Assembly (NCBI GenBank): GCA_041397525.1
Contig: JAWKWL010000001.1
Coordinates: 186,001 to 250,000 of the forward strand
Direction: 5' to 3'
Length of the DNA: 64,000 bases
Source: BOKV01 sp041397525
Lineage (GTDB): Bacteria > Pseudomonadota > Alphaproteobacteria > Rhizobiales > Rhizobiaceae
Under the pieces are notes generated by a model, which saw nothing but the letters and a program-made list of their open reading frames with translations, did not search any database and had not been told where the DNA came from. Positions 44,302 through 52,963 of this stretch are shown here, piece after piece. The stretch's first letter is position 1. Each line of letters opens with the position of its first letter. The position numbers were made by a program, and so were the translations under genes.

Positions 44302-46086
44302 TCACGCCCCCGGATTTTGCGGCCGCATGTCGGCTGGATCAATTCCGGCAACCGAAACCGGCTTTTTCATTGCATCGCGGCGGAAGGGTTCGCCCAGTTC
44401 CTGATTGAGAACACATTCGATGAAAGTGGTCTCGTTGCGCTTCATCTGGCCTTCAATTGCATCCGCCAGCGCCTCGCTCAACTGGTCCATGGACGTGACC
44501 TGCACACCCTTCAGGCCACAGGCCTGGGCTATGCGCGCGTATTCGACATTGAGGTTCAGTTCCGTGCCGACGAAGTTGTCGTCAAACCACAGCGTCGTGT
44601 TGCGCTTTTCAGCACCCCATTGGTAATTGCGGAAAATCACCATGGTGATCGGCGGCCAGTCATTGCGGCCGCATGCCGTCATCTCGTTCATCGAGATGCC
44701 GAAAGCGCCATCTCCGGCAAAACCGACAACCGGAACATCAGGGCGACCGATCTTGGCGCCCAAAATGGCCGGAAAACCGTATCCGCACGGCCCGAACAGG
44801 CCGGGAGCCAGATATTTGCGGCCTTCCTCGAAGGTCGGATAGGCATTGCCGATCGCGCAATTATTACCAATGTCGGATGATATGATCGCTTCGCGCGGCA
44901 AGACCTTCTGGATCGCGCGCCACGCCATGCGCGGGCTCATGCGGTCCGGCTGGCGGTTGCGCGCACGCTCGTTCCAGTTGGTGCCCGGATCATCGTCCTC
45001 GTGATCCATCGATGACAGCAATTGCAACCAGGCGGACTTGGTGCGATGCACCAGTTCCTCGCGCTCCTTGCGACCCGCATTGCCTGCTGATGGCGACAGC
45101 TTTGCCAGCAACTGCTCGGCAACCGCCTTTGCATCCCCCTGAATGCCTACCGTCACCTTCTTGGTCAGGCCAATGCGGTCGGAATTCATGTCAACCTGGA
45201 TAATCCTGGCGTTCTTCGGCCAGTAATCAATACCGTAGCCCGGCAGCGTCGAAAACGGATTGAGACGGGTGCCAAGGCAAAGCACGACATCGGCCTTGGC
45301 GATGAGTTCCATCGCCGCTTTTGAGCCATTGTAGCCGAGCGGCCCGACCGACAGGGGATGCGAACCCGGGAACGCGTCATTGTGCTGGTAGCCACAGCAG
45401 ACCGGCGCGGAAAGCCGCTCCGCCAATGCGGCAGACGCCGGAATGGCGCCTGAAAGCACCACGCCTGCACCATTGAGAATGACCGGGAACTTTGCTTCCG
45501 AAAGAATCGCGGCAGCTTCTGCAATTGCCGCCTCGCCGCCGCGCGGGCGCTCAAGCCGCACGATCTGCGGCAATTCGATGTCGATGACCTGTGTCCAGTA
45601 ATCGCGCGGTACGTTGATCTGCGCAGGGGCTGATCCGCGCCATGCCTTCTCGATCACCCGGTTCAACACTTCCGCCATGCGGGACGGGTCGCGCACTTCT
45701 TCCTGGTAGCAGACCATGTCCTCGAACAATTTCATCTGCTCGATTTCCTGGAAGCCGCCCTGCCCGATCGTCTTGTTCGCCGCCTGTGGTGTCACCAGCA
45801 GCAGTGGCGTATGGTTCCAGTATGCAGTCTTCACAGGCGTCACGAAGTTGGTGATGCCCGGTCCGTTCTGCGCAATCATCATGCTCATCTTGCCGGTCGC
45901 GCGCGTATAGCCGTCAGCCGACATTCCGGCATTGCACTCATGCGCGCAGTCCCAGAACTTGATCCCCGCCTTTGGGAAAAGGTCGGAAATAGCCATCATC
46001 GCCGATCCGATAATGCCGAAGGCATGTTCAATGCCGTGCATCTGAAGCACTTTTACAAAAGCTTCTTCCGTGGTCATCTTGGTCAT
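44302..46086 (-). CDS. xsc: Sulfoacetaldehyde acetyltransferase
   Basis: Xsc is a thiamine-diphosphate enzyme that cleaves sulfoacetaldehyde with phosphate to acetyl phosphate and sulfite, the point where taurine and isethionate pathways meet. The 594-residue protein has HAFGIIGSAMMAISDLFPKAG at its start (family-typical; given here in part), the cofactor Glu in CAHECNAGM near residue 51, QNGPGITNFV, and the ThDP magnesium site GDGAFGISMNEM...N near residue 470. It begins 95 bases after the GMC dehydrogenase stop with an AGGAGA site. No tpa, tauXY or toa homolog directly adjoins it. Confidence 0.95.
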   Translation of the reverse strand: MTKMTTEEAFVKVLQMHGIEHAFGIIGSAMMAISDLFPKAGIKFWDCAHECNAGMSADGYTRATGKMSMMIAQNGPGITNFVTPVKTAYWNHTPLLLVTPQAANKTIGQGGFQEIEQMKLFEDMVCYQEEVRDPSRMAEVLNRVIEKAWRGSAPAQINVPRDYWTQVIDIELPQIVRLERPRGGEAAIAEAAAILSEAKFPVILNGAGVVLSGAIPASAALAERLSAPVCCGYQHNDAFPGSHPLSVGPLGYNGSKAAMELIAKADVVLCLGTRLNPFSTLPGYGIDYWPKNARIIQVDMNSDRIGLTKKVTVGIQGDAKAVAEQLLAKLSPSAGNAGRKEREELVHRTKSAWLQLLSSMDHEDDDPGTNWNERARNRQPDRMSPRMAWRAIQKVLPREAIISSDIGNNCAIGNAYPTFEEGRKYLAPGLFGPCGYGFPAILGAKIGRPDVPVVGFAGDGAFGISMNEMTACGRNDWPPITMVIFRNYQWGAEKRNTTLWFDDNFVGTELNLNVEYARIAQACGLKGVQVTSMDQLSEALADAIEGQMKRNETTFIECVLNQELGEPFRRDAMKKPVSVAGIDPADMRPQNPGA

Positions 46087-46181
46087 GGTTGTCTCCTGTT
46101 TGCCCCACTCTTTACATCAGGCGGTGCAAATCAAAGGACCAGATTTCCCCTGACACACGGACCAGTTTGGTTTTGGTGACT

Positions 46182-47798
46182 TCAGCCTTCGTTGTCCTCG
46201 CGGACAAGATCACTCGCCTTCTCCCCGATCATGATCGCAGCGGCATTGGTATTGCCTGAAACAATCTCCGGCATGATTGAGCAATCCGCGACCCGCAAAC
46301 CTTCAATGCCATGCACGCGCAAGCGAGCATCAACCACCGCATCCCCGTCCCTGCCCATCTTGCAGGTTCCGGTCGGGTGATAGATCGTCGTCGAATTGTC
46401 GCGCACCCATTCCAGCATGGCAGTATCGTCATCTATGTCGATTTCCGGCCCCGGGCGGAACTCGCAGGCGATCTTCGACTTCAGCGGCTCGGCGCGCCCG
46501 ATTCGTCGTGCGATCCGCACACCTTCAACGATGGTGCGGCGGTCTGTTTCCGTAGCCAGGTATCGCGGATGGATTTTCGGATAGTCATCCGGCGATGAAG
46601 AGGCAAGCGTGATCTCACCACGGCTTTCGGGGCGCAACTGGCAAACCGACATCGTGAAGGCCGAAAACGGATGCACGCCTTCGCCCGGACTGTCAGCCGA
46701 CCAGGGCTGGACATGAAACTGGATGTCTGGTGTGGCAACATGCTCGCTGGTCTTGAGGAACCCGGTTGCCAGGCTCGCTGCCATCGTCATCGGACCGGTC
46801 CGAAACGCAGCATAACGCGCGGCAATCCGCAGCTGGTTGAAATAGCTGCGCACTTCATCATTGAGTGTCGGTTCGTTGCACCTGAACACCAGCCGCGCCT
46901 GGAGATGGTCCTGCAGGTTCTTGCCCACGCCCGGCAGGTGACGGACAACTTCAATACCGTGTTGCTGCAACTGCTGCCCGTCGCCCAGCCCCGACAGCAT
47001 CAAGATCTGCGGCGAGCCGATGGCTCCAGCCGAAAGAATGACCTCGCGCCTCGCCTTGACCCTCTTGAGCCTGCCTGCCTTGTCACGCCATGTAACCCCG
47101 GTGGCGCGGCCATTGCTGATCTCAATGCGCTGGACATGCGCACCTGTAACAATGGCCAGATTTTGCCGGGAACGAACCGGATCAAGATAGGCAACTGCCG
47201 TGCTGCAACGCCGGCCATTGCGGGTTGTCAGCTGGAAATAGCCGACACCTTCCTGTGTCGCGCCATTGTAATCTGGATTGAACGGATAGCCGACTGTTTG
47301 CGCCGCCTCCACCCAGGCATCGCAGATGGCGCGACGAATGCGCAAATCGGACACCGAAAGCGGCCCGCCGACGCCATGAAACCCATCTTCACCGCGCTCC
47401 TGGTCCTCGGAGCGGCGAAACAATGGAAGCACATCATCCCAGCCCCAGCCGGTATTGCCCATCTGCCGCCAGCGGTCATAGTCCTCCGCCTGACCGCGCA
47501 CATACAACAACCCGTTCAGCGAGGAGGATCCGCCCAGCACCTTGCCACGCGGCCAGTCAAGCCGCCTGCCATTGAGCCCCGGATCGGGCTCCGTCCTGTA
47601 GCACCAGTCCACCGAGGGATTGTGCATGGTCTTGAAATAACCAACCGGAATGTGGATCCACGGATTCCAGTCCCTGCCGCCCGCTTCCAGGAGTACGACC
47701 GAACGGGAGGGATCGCCACTGAGACGGTTCGCGATAACGCAACCGGCAGAACCGGCGCCAATCACCACATAATCCGCCTCTGGGCCAACCATCGCCAC
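46182..47798 (-). CDS. GMC-family FAD dehydrogenase (choline dehydrogenase-like)
   Basis: The 538-residue flavoprotein has the FAD motif VIGAGSAGCVIANRL near residue 12, LLEAGG, WPRGKVLGGSSSLNG near residue 80, SAGAIGSPQILMLSG near residue 265, and the C-terminal His in YHPTGTCKMG near residue 470 with NTNAAA after it. It oxidises a primary alcohol and probably donates electrons to the respiratory chain. Because xsc follows, an isethionate dehydrogenase (isethionate to sulfoacetaldehyde) is an attractive guess; choline or another polyol is the alternative. Start at 47798 with GGGAGGG upstream. Confidence 0.85.
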   Translation of the reverse strand: MAMVGPEADYVVIGAGSAGCVIANRLSGDPSRSVVLLEAGGRDWNPWIHIPVGYFKTMHNPSVDWCYRTEPDPGLNGRRLDWPRGKVLGGSSSLNGLLYVRGQAEDYDRWRQMGNTGWGWDDVLPLFRRSEDQERGEDGFHGVGGPLSVSDLRIRRAICDAWVEAAQTVGYPFNPDYNGATQEGVGYFQLTTRNGRRCSTAVAYLDPVRSRQNLAIVTGAHVQRIEISNGRATGVTWRDKAGRLKRVKARREVILSAGAIGSPQILMLSGLGDGQQLQQHGIEVVRHLPGVGKNLQDHLQARLVFRCNEPTLNDEVRSYFNQLRIAARYAAFRTGPMTMAASLATGFLKTSEHVATPDIQFHVQPWSADSPGEGVHPFSAFTMSVCQLRPESRGEITLASSSPDDYPKIHPRYLATETDRRTIVEGVRIARRIGRAEPLKSKIACEFRPGPEIDIDDDTAMLEWVRDNSTTIYHPTGTCKMGRDGDAVVDARLRVHGIEGLRVADCSIMPEIVSGNTNAAAIMIGEKASDLVREDNEG

Positions 47799-47997
47799 CC
47801 TCCCTTGCGCAATTGTTTTTCAACATTATTGACAGTTGCACAATCAACAAATGCGCACCTGCCATTGCAGCCAAAACAATGGATCCTGCCACTGGGGGTA
47901 TATGGCGCTGATCGGATGATCTGGACTGAAGGCATTCATGATGATGACATTGCCGGCTTCCACATTGACAAGATCACTTGAGGGATGGAGCGCCGTG
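47799..47997. other. 199-base gap before the GMC gene
   Basis: This stretch lies between the UPF0261 stop and the GMC start, both leftward. It is AT-richer near 47800-47850 and should hold a promoter for the dehydrogenase. A 31-codon reading frame ending near 47844 is open on the minus strand but has no ribosome site and resembles nothing known. No terminator-like hairpin was found. Confidence 0.4.
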
Positions 47998-49233
47998 TTA
48001 TCCGGACTTGACCACGCCGCTATCACACCATTCATCGAAGATTGCCAAAGCCCGGTCGGCAAATTCCTGATCATTGATATGGCAGGCCAGTTCCTCGAGC
48101 CGGACATTGGCCGGGCAATGCGTTCTGATCGCGTCACAAAACGCTGCCAGCACCTTCGGATTGTGCAGCGGTTTGCCTGGACGATCCCACTCTCCGCAAC
48201 CACCCGTCGGCAACAGGAATACACTGTGTGACTTCGCGGTTGCCAGATTGCGGCAATGCGCTTGCGCTACCATCTGCACTTCGCTTTCCTGCAGTACGAT
48301 GGAAGTGATCAGCCGGTTATGCGCATGGGATTCGTGCCCGGCCCATTTCTCCGGAACGCCGCGCCAACCAGCTATGTCGACAAGATCATAGCAACCAGGA
48401 GCCACGATCTGCGGGATGCCGGCCTTGCCTGCGCCTGTCAACCGGTCAGGGCCGGCTGAAATATCGGAACCGTTGACATCATTGCCCAGTTCCTGGGTGC
48501 AGAAGTCCATGACGCAGGCAAAGGCACCTTGCGCTGCGAGGCTTTCGAAAGCCCGCCAGCCCATGCCGGTGGCATGGAAAACCGCCACCTCGAACCCACG
48601 CGCCTCCAGCTCCGGCTTCAGCGGCACGGCATAGCCAAGAACCGATTTGCCAAGTCCGGTTATCCCGACCAGCGGCTTGCCACTTGGCCGCTCAACCGCC
48701 CTTGCAGCGCCCAGCACTGCACCTGCAGCCTGGCTGAGTGAGGATTTGCACAGGGAATTGAGACCGTACAACCCGCCGGCCCAAAGGATCATCTGCACGT
48801 CAGCAGCAAGCCTGCCAGCAGGAATGAGCGGCGAAAATGCCACCGTTGATACGATATATTTCGGCACGCCAACTGGAATCGCAGCACATACATCAAGCGC
48901 CAGGTCGGTGCCCATAGAACCACCCAGAACGACGACGCCATCAACCCGGCCTTCGCGCCACAGCCTCTGCGCCAGGGCGGATGAACCTTGAGCCATGATC
49001 TGCATCGCGGAATTCTCGTCGCCGCTCGCTATTACTGCCTCGATACTGCTTCCTGCTTCACGGGCAACATCGTGCTTGGAATGATCTACCGCCGTGACGG
49101 GATCGCCGAGTACGCTGACATCCATCGTCACTACATTGCCACCCTGGGCACGAATGCACCCAGCCAGATAGGCCAGTTCATCATCCTTGGTGTCATAGGT
49201 GCCAACCACCAGGATTGTCTTGTTATCAGCCAT
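47998..49233 (-). CDS. UPF0261 / Tm-1-like ATP-binding protein
   Basis: The 411-residue protein starts with ILVVGTYDTKDDELAYL and shows GVVVLGGSMGTDLA near residue 95, VGITGLGKSVLGYAVPL near residue 190, VFHATGMGWRAFESL, DFCTQELGNDVNGSD and PTGGCGEWDRPGKPLHNP near residue 350, all features of UPF0261. The plant homolog Tm-1 binds ATP and viral helicase; bacterial members have no proven reaction and often pair with a TIM-barrel protein, which is absent here. AGGAGGGG precedes the ATG, which overlaps the kinase stop. It is the last gene of the tct operon. Confidence 0.88.
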   Translation of the reverse strand: MADNKTILVVGTYDTKDDELAYLAGCIRAQGGNVVTMDVSVLGDPVTAVDHSKHDVAREAGSSIEAVIASGDENSAMQIMAQGSSALAQRLWREGRVDGVVVLGGSMGTDLALDVCAAIPVGVPKYIVSTVAFSPLIPAGRLAADVQMILWAGGLYGLNSLCKSSLSQAAGAVLGAARAVERPSGKPLVGITGLGKSVLGYAVPLKPELEARGFEVAVFHATGMGWRAFESLAAQGAFACVMDFCTQELGNDVNGSDISAGPDRLTGAGKAGIPQIVAPGCYDLVDIAGWRGVPEKWAGHESHAHNRLITSIVLQESEVQMVAQAHCRNLATAKSHSVFLLPTGGCGEWDRPGKPLHNPKVLAAFCDAIRTHCPANVRLEELACHINDQEFADRALAIFDEWCDSGVVKSG

Positions 49234-50185
49234 GAACCCCTCCTTTGCTTGTGCGCATATATTCGGCTGCCCTGCGGCAGGCTTCGTCAATGAACCGGGC
49301 ATTGCGCTCGCGCGATCCGGGCTCGGCCATTCGTGGCACGATCCAGCCAACATAGGTGAAGCTGCGCAAGAGTTGAAACAGACCCAGGAAGCGCGTGTCG
49401 ATCTGGCGTCGGCGTCTGTAACCCTCAAGCAATGCATTGGCCCATTCACCGGACAGATCAATGCGCTCGAGCCGGTTCATCGTGGTTGCGAGATCAAACA
49501 ACCGAAAACCAAAGCCGCCATCGTCGAAATCGATCATATGGATTTCCCTGCCGTCAAACATCACATTTTCAGGAACCAGGTCTGCATGGACAAGGCCATG
49601 GTCAAGTTCACCAGACAGTGCCGCCAATTCTTCGCGAGCCCTCTCGCGCGCGGCAAGCAGCAACCTCGACTCGTCCGGTGCCAGCCTGGGATTCTCCCAG
49701 AACCTTCCCCATAACGGGTTTTCGCCAAGCAGGCCTTCAAGGTCCCAAGCCGGTCTGGCGAAATCCTCAGGCAACACCCATGCATCGCTAAGATCATGCA
49801 TCCATGCCATGGTTTCACCAACAGAAAGAAACACTTCGACGGGATTTTCCAGGGCTATAACGCTGCCACTCGCGCCCAGCGGTGTCGCATCAATCCATTC
49901 GAGGACATCAATGGCGAAACCGTCGATGACAACGCATTTTTGGCGATCCCGCGCCGTCACGGGCCTTGCCACCGGCAGACCGCCCTTGTCGAGCATCGTC
50001 ATCCAGTCAAGTTCGGATCGCAGTTCCGCAAGGCTTCGATAGCCTGGCCGGTGCACCCGCATCGCCAATGACCCGGTTGCAGTGTCCACCCTCCAGACCG
50101 AGTTTTCACGCTCTGCCATGAGCGCAACCGCACAGCCTTCAAGCCCCCAATGGCCCAGCGCCTTGCGTGCAACCACCTCACTCAA
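49226..50185 (-). CDS. APH-fold kinase (candidate amino-alcohol kinase)
   Basis: This roughly 319-residue protein has the aminoglycoside-phosphotransferase / choline-kinase fold. An N-terminal lobe begins with NSVWRVDTATGSLAMRVHRPG (ATP-binding Lys replaced by Arg in the usual strand), and the C-terminal lobe carries the catalytic loop GLVHADLVPENV near residue 213 and the metal-binding MIDFDDGGFGFRLFDLA near residue 232. The start is unclear; a TTG at 50185 overlaps the stop of the class III PLP gene. Beside a phospho-lyase-like partner it may phosphorylate a hydroxylated amine, as ethanolamine and hydroxylysine kinases do. Antibiotic resistance is unlikely in this setting. Confidence 0.8.
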   Translation of the reverse strand: MSEVVARKALGHWGLEGCAVALMAERENSVWRVDTATGSLAMRVHRPGYRSLAELRSELDWMTMLDKGGLPVARPVTARDRQKCVVIDGFAIDVLEWIDATPLGASGSVIALENPVEVFLSVGETMAWMHDLSDAWVLPEDFARPAWDLEGLLGENPLWGRFWENPRLAPDESRLLLAARERAREELAALSGELDHGLVHADLVPENVMFDGREIHMIDFDDGGFGFRLFDLATTMNRLERIDLSGEWANALLEGYRRRRQIDTRFLGLFQLLRSFTYVGWIVPRMAEPGSRERNARFIDEACRRAAEYMRTSKGGVHG

Positions 50186-51491
50186 CGGTTGGACCCAGGT
50201 CAACAAGAACGCTGTCCAGCGCTTCCAGCATGTAGTCTGCATCGGCGATGCTGAATGGCATTGGCGGCCGGATTTTCAACGTGTTGTAGTGAATTCCCAG
50301 CCGGTTCATCAGTATGCCACGACGCCGCATTTCATTGGCAACCTTCTCGGCGTGCTTCGTGGCAGGCGCTTTCGTGTCACGATCGCTAACCAGCTCAGCA
50401 CCAAAGAACAGTCCATAGCCGCGCACATCGCCGATGCATTCATGCCTTTCGCCAAGCATTGCAAGGCCTGCGCGCGCATGTTCGCCGACTATCCTGGCGT
50501 TTTCCTGCAGGCCTTCCTCCTCCAATATGTCGAGAACGGCCATGGCCGCTGCACAGGAAACGGGATTGCCCCCGAATGTGTTGAAATAGCGAAATGATCC
50601 TCGAAACGCCGCCATGATTTCCGGTGTGGTAACCAGTCCCGCTACCGGATGGCCGTTGCCCATCGGCTTGCCCATTGTCACCACATCCGGCTGGATGCCG
50701 ATGCGCTGATGCCCCCAGAAACGGTATCCGTTCCGCCCGAAACCGGGCTGTACTTCATCAGCGATGAAAATGCCGCCCGCCTTGTGCACGACTTCCATCA
50801 CAGGATCGAGCCAACCCGGCTCCAATACCGGGAAGCCCTCATTGAGAAATGCCGGGCAGAAGATCACCGCAGAAAACCCGTGCCCCGATTTTTCGAGGTC
50901 GCGAATTGCGGCTTCCACATGCGCGGCAAATGCCTCCGCCGGTGCAACCCCGTCGATCCCCGGCAATTGCCGGTAGCTGTCAGGTGCAGGCACATGCCGG
51001 ACATGGCTGCCGTCACCGGTTGCAGGGAAATTGGTGCGCGAGAGCTGTGAGACCGCCGAGGTATTGCCGTGATAGGTGTGATCAGTGGCAATTATGCCCC
51101 GTTTTCCTGTCACTGCCTCAGCCATGCGCAACGCGATGTCATTGGCCTCGGAACCCGTGCATGTCAGGATGGCCGTGGAAAGATCACCATCGAATGTCGC
51201 GGTAAGCCGCTCGACATAGTCGAGTATCCCTTCATGCAAATAGCGTGTGTGGGTATTCAGCCTCGCCGCCTGCTGGCAAATCGCTTCAACAACCCGTGGA
51301 TGACAATGGCCGACATGAGGCACATTGTTGTAGCAGTCAAGATAGCGCCTGCCTTGCGCATCCCAGACCCAGACCCCCTCACCCCTGACCAGATGCACCG
51401 GCTCGTCATAGAAGGTCGGGACATTGGGACCCAGAAGTCGAGCACGACGCTCGACAAGCGCCTTGTCGGCAGGTGTCATAATTGTATCCAT
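50178..51491 (-). CDS. Class III PLP enzyme, candidate amine-phosphate phospho-lyase
   Basis: The 437-residue fold-type I PLP enzyme has YLDCYNNVPHVGHCHPRVV near residue 50, TCTGSEANDIALRMA near residue 110, the PLP Asp in IADEVQPGFGR near residue 240 and the Schiff-base Lys in VTMGKPMGNGHPVAG near residue 275. The NNVPHVGHCHP and LNTHTRYLHE stretches recall ethanolamine-phosphate / phosphohydroxylysine phospho-lyases (AGXT2L type) more than ordinary transaminases. It overlaps the aldehyde dehydrogenase by 16 bases and the kinase by a few. A plain omega-aminotransferase remains possible. Confidence 0.8.
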   Translation of the reverse strand: MDTIMTPADKALVERRARLLGPNVPTFYDEPVHLVRGEGVWVWDAQGRRYLDCYNNVPHVGHCHPRVVEAICQQAARLNTHTRYLHEGILDYVERLTATFDGDLSTAILTCTGSEANDIALRMAEAVTGKRGIIATDHTYHGNTSAVSQLSRTNFPATGDGSHVRHVPAPDSYRQLPGIDGVAPAEAFAAHVEAAIRDLEKSGHGFSAVIFCPAFLNEGFPVLEPGWLDPVMEVVHKAGGIFIADEVQPGFGRNGYRFWGHQRIGIQPDVVTMGKPMGNGHPVAGLVTTPEIMAAFRGSFRYFNTFGGNPVSCAAAMAVLDILEEEGLQENARIVGEHARAGLAMLGERHECIGDVRGYGLFFGAELVSDRDTKAPATKHAEKVANEMRRRGILMNRLGIHYNTLKIRPPMPFSIADADYMLEALDSVLVDLGPTVE

Positions 51492-52960
51492 GCCGTTTTG
51501 AGCTGGTGGTATTTGTCCAGTGCATGCAGTGACTTGTCATGCCCGTTGCCGGATTGCCCTGCGCCGCCAAGCGGCACGGTATTGTCCGCCCCGCCATAGG
51601 TGTTAACATGGACCAGCCCGGCCCTGATTGCGCCGATCATGCGATGCGCCCGCGACAGGTTGGATGTCCAGACCGCTGACGCCAGGCCGTAACTCGTGCT
51701 GTTGGCTATTGCCACTGCTTCGGCTTCCGAGGAGAATTTGGTTACTGCCAGCACTGGCCCGAAAACCTCGTTTTGTGCCAGATGGTGCTCAGGCCGAACC
51801 CCGCCCATCACCGTGGGAGCCATGTAATAGCCGCCGGTGGCTTCCAATATCCGCTCACCTCCGGTCAGACGCTCATTGCCCTCAGCTTCCGCCTTCCGGA
51901 CAAAGTCCAGGTTCTGCATCAATTGCCGTTCGCTGTTGATCGCTCCAACATGGCTCGACAAATCCAGCGGATCGCCGACTTTCAGTTTTTGCGCCTCCTC
52001 GCAGACTGCGGCAACGAATTCATCATGGATGCTTTCCTCGACCAGCAGGCGCGAACCGGCAACGCAGACCTGGCCTGAATTGCGAAAAATTCCCATCGCC
52101 GAGACCTTGGCCGCCTGACCGAGGTCCACAGCATCGCCAAACACGATATTGGGGGACTTGCCGCCAAGTTCCAGATAGACCCGCTTCAGGTTGGAGCGCG
52201 CCGAATATTCGAGCAACCGTCGTCCCGTGGCACCCGAACCGGTGAAGACCATCACATCGACATCCATCGACAGGCCCAACGCTTCACCGACAACCGCGCC
52301 CTGCCCGGTGACTATGTTGAAAACGCCCGGTGGGACACCAGCTTCGAGCGCCAGTTCACCCAAACGCAACAGGGACAAGGATGCTGTTTCCGCTGGCTTG
52401 AGGACAACCGAATTTCCCGCGGCCAGCGCAGGTGCGACTTTCCAGGCTCCGATCATCAGCGGGAAGTTCCATGGCACGATCGCCCCGACCACTCCGACTG
52501 GTTCGCGATGGATCAGTCCAAGGACATTGTCCTGTGTCGGCGCGATCTCGCCATAGACCTTGTCAATCGCCTCGGCATAATAGCGGAAGGTGCCGGCCGC
52601 CGAGCCCGCTTCCGCCTTCAACGCCATGTTGATTTCGGTACCGTTGTCGCGCACGCCCAGTACCGTGAGTGCCAGCGCCTCACGCTCGATCAGATCGGCC
52701 AGCTTGTGTAGCACTCTCTTGCGTTCACCAGGTGCACGCCGCGACCATCTTCCATCGTTGAAGGCCGCCCGTGCCGAGGCTATCGCATCGTCCATGTCGG
52801 CTTTCGAGCCGGCGGCCATGCTGGTCAGAACCGTCCCGTCAATCGGCGACAGGACCTCCATGGTTTCTCCGCTGATCGCAGGTCTGAATTGTCCGTTTAT
52901 CAGGAGCCTTGCGGCAGCGACTGGAAGCGCCCGCAATTCGTCGATGCTTGCCTGGTCCAT
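51476..52960 (-). CDS. NAD(P)-dependent aldehyde dehydrogenase (PuuC-like)
   Basis: The 494-residue enzyme has PWNFPLMIGAWKVAPALAAGNSVVLKPAE near residue 165 (co-factor site), FTGSGATGRR near residue 240, the catalytic Glu in YLELGGKSPN near residue 262, the catalytic Cys in NSGQVCVAGSR near residue 296 and EVFGPVLAV. It resembles aldehyde dehydrogenases of polyamine and amino-alcohol breakdown (PuuC/AldH). It probably oxidises the aldehyde made by the downstream PLP enzyme. It starts 3 bases after the tctA stop. Confidence 0.88.
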   Translation of the reverse strand: MDQASIDELRALPVAAARLLINGQFRPAISGETMEVLSPIDGTVLTSMAAGSKADMDDAIASARAAFNDGRWSRRAPGERKRVLHKLADLIEREALALTVLGVRDNGTEINMALKAEAGSAAGTFRYYAEAIDKVYGEIAPTQDNVLGLIHREPVGVVGAIVPWNFPLMIGAWKVAPALAAGNSVVLKPAETASLSLLRLGELALEAGVPPGVFNIVTGQGAVVGEALGLSMDVDVMVFTGSGATGRRLLEYSARSNLKRVYLELGGKSPNIVFGDAVDLGQAAKVSAMGIFRNSGQVCVAGSRLLVEESIHDEFVAAVCEEAQKLKVGDPLDLSSHVGAINSERQLMQNLDFVRKAEAEGNERLTGGERILEATGGYYMAPTVMGGVRPEHHLAQNEVFGPVLAVTKFSSEAEAVAIANSTSYGLASAVWTSNLSRAHRMIGAIRAGLVHVNTYGGADNTVPLGGAGQSGNGHDKSLHALDKYHQLKTAWIQL

Positions 52961-52963
52961 GCC

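Noticed and set aside
43543..44880. Long rightward reading frame (445 codons) across pta and xsc
   Set aside because: It crosses the boundary of two well-supported genes on the opposite strand and has no conserved motif.
46671..47981. Long rightward reading frame (436 codons) opposite the GMC gene
   Set aside because: The GMC protein is complete on the other strand; the translation here is compositionally typical of an antisense shadow.
47844..47990. Short minus-strand peptide in the gap before the GMC gene
   Set aside because: No ribosome site, 31 codons from the first ATG, nothing recognisable; kept only as intergenic sequence.
49226..50185. Aminoglycoside resistance phosphotransferase
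   Set aside because: The fold matches, but the operon context of importer, PLP enzyme and aldehyde dehydrogenase points to catabolism of an amine.
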